5,574 nt of DNA, from contig JAGHSR010000085.1 in the NCBI GenBank assembly GCA_018065765.1, positions 1 to 5,574 on the forward strand, written 5' to 3'. Source of the DNA: Candidatus Colicola coprequi. GTDB lineage: Bacteria > Bacteroidota > Bacteroidia > Bacteroidales > Paludibacteraceae. Below, piece after piece: positions 4,744 to 5,574 of the stretch. The position numbers and the translations under genes are program-made. The notes under the pieces were generated by a model. That model ran no database searches and was not told the DNA's origin. It was given only the letters and a program-made list of their open reading frames with translations. How positions within the stretch are numbered: the stretch's first letter is position 1; every line of letters starts with the position of its first letter.

Positions 4744-5574
4744 ATGAAAAAACTCTTTTTTGCCTTTATGGCTGTTGCCGCTATCACGTTAGTGGGTTGT
4801 AAAGACAAGTGCGAACCTCAATTGAAAGGTAGGAACTTGGTCGTTTATGGTAAAATCTTTACGGCAGAGAACAATGCTATCGTTGATGCCTTTGCAGTGG
4901 AGAACGGTAAGTTTGTGTATGTAGGTGATATTGCCGGAGCAAAGAAGTATGAACAACGCGGTTTCACCGTTATTGATTACACGAACAAAGGTCTCGTTAT
5001 ACCGGGCTGTACCGAAGGTCACGGACACTTCGTCGGGATTGATGCAATAGCTCGTATGTTACCCGGTTTTAGAGAACCCTACAAGAATCTCATTAGTTCC
5101 GTCATCCCTCAAAAGATGCAAACAAATCCGGGTCCCTTCATCTCCTTTGGTTGGAGCACAACGGATGTTGAGAAGATTGGTAAAAATGACTATGCGACGG
5201 AGATAGAAGCCGTTTCTCAGGGCTATCCGGTAATTATGATGGATGGCGGCGGTCACAGTGCTGTTTGTAACAGGACGGCACTCAAGATGGCGGGACTGAT
5301 TGATGAGAACGGGCACAAACTGAAAGATGTTCGCGGTGGAGAAGTTATCACAATACAAGGCTCGGACAATATCGCCAGCGGATTCCTCACCGATGAAGCC
5401 GTGATGTACGTTATTGAGCAAAGTTTCGGTGCTCCGTTGGACGAAGCAGGCTACCTTCAAGCATGCCAAACTTCCGTCGCCGAACTCAACAAACGCGGTT
5501 TCACCTCTTACATGGATGCATACATCAACGCCTTTGACGATGCCGAGATGTACAAGTATCTTGCCCAAATGGAT
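4744..5574 (+). CDS. Amidohydrolase family 3 (YtcJ-like) lipoprotein, 3' end cut off by the window
   Basis: The reading frame is open from ATG 4744 to the last base (277 codons, no stop). It starts with a lipoprotein signal, MKKLFFAFMAVAAITLVGC, with lipidated Cys19. After it comes the small beta-sandwich typical of amidohydrolases (NLVVYGKIFTAEN, about 31-44; AFAVENGKFVYVGD, 49-62), then the metal-binding segment PGCTEGHGH (87-95) with H93 and H95. Further family marks are FGW (135-137), DGGGHSAVCNRTAL (167-180), SGFLTDEA (212-219) and GFTSYMDA (252-259). Family members are metal-dependent hydrolases of amide or related bonds, usually 500-600 residues, so about half is missing. Glu91 replaces the usual Asp before HxH. 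Lipidation places the enzyme in the envelope, facing the periplasm or outside. The substrate is unknown. It has its own promoter at 4679-4710. Confidence 0.87.
   Translation, partial: MKKLFFAFMAVAAITLVGCKDKCEPQLKGRNLVVYGKIFTAENNAIVDAFAVENGKFVYVGDIAGAKKYEQRGFTVIDYTNKGLVIPGCTEGHGHFVGIDAIARMLPGFREPYKNLISSVIPQKMQTNPGPFISFGWSTTDVEKIGKNDYATEIEAVSQGYPVIMMDGGGHSAVCNRTALKMAGLIDENGHKLKDVRGGEVITIQGSDNIASGFLTDEAVMYVIEQSFGAPLDEAGYLQACQTSVAELNKRGFTSYMDAYINAFDDAEMYKYLAQMD

Noticed and set aside
4611..4802. A 63-codon + frame crossing the amidohydrolase promoter
   Set aside because: It is translated from low-complexity repeat DNA, runs through the promoter and overlaps the lipoprotein signal peptide in another frame.
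5059..5568. A 169-codon open frame on the minus strand
   Set aside because: It is antisense to the amidohydrolase, whose + frame has a lipobox, family motifs and a promoter. The minus product shows no recognisable domain.

Overview
The window comes from a member of the Bacteroidota, most likely the order Bacteroidales. The best evidence is the promoter architecture. Four sites match the Bacteroidota sigma-ABfr pattern, TTTG then 19-20 bases then TAnnTTTG, and each is placed sensibly for a gene. Start codons lack clear Shine-Dalgarno sequences, there are SPase II lipoproteins of Bacteroidales style, and the tRNA has no encoded CCA. Genus cannot be read from the sequence.

Layout, left to right. 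Bases 1-82 hold an outward-facing minus-strand promoter for a gene beyond the left edge, plus a small inverted repeat. Bases 83-1348 (minus) encode a cytoplasmic-looking M16 zinc peptidase. Divergent from it, a promoter at 1350-1381 drives tRNA-Leu(UAG) at 1451-1532. A small unrecognised lipoprotein gene (1576-2121, +) follows 43 bases later with no visible promoter or terminator between them, so the two may share a transcript. Its stop codon abuts the stop codon of the convergent minus-strand operon.

That operon (4058 down to 2122) is transcribed from a promoter at 4095-4125. In order it encodes a MIP18/DUF59 (SufT-like) Fe-S assembly protein, an LpxH-like calcineurin-fold phosphoesterase probably acting in lipid A synthesis, and the house-cleaning NTP pyrophosphohydrolase MazG. 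All three are housekeeping functions (cofactor assembly, envelope, nucleotide pool) with no obvious single pathway.

Bases 4059-4743 form a 685-base intergenic region between two divergent promoters, and this is the most unusual part of the window. It holds a pair of C-rich direct repeats, a long hairpin that also contains a canonical G-quadruplex motif, two full copies and a partial third of a 127-bp tandem unit, and a pyrimidine-rich array of CATTCTC/ATTTTGC-type short repeats. Inside each 127-bp unit the heptamer ATTAATG recurs six times at alternating 10- and 11-base steps, which is the pitch of the DNA helix.

From 4744 to the right edge a second lipoprotein gene (+), driven by the promoter at 4679-4710, encodes an amidohydrolase of the YtcJ-like (Amidohydro_3) family. 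It is cut off by the window end after 277 codons.

No phage, transposase, CRISPR or defence gene is visible. The genes are ordinary, and the novelty, if any, lies in the repeat-rich intergenic region and in the tRNA-lipoprotein arrangement.
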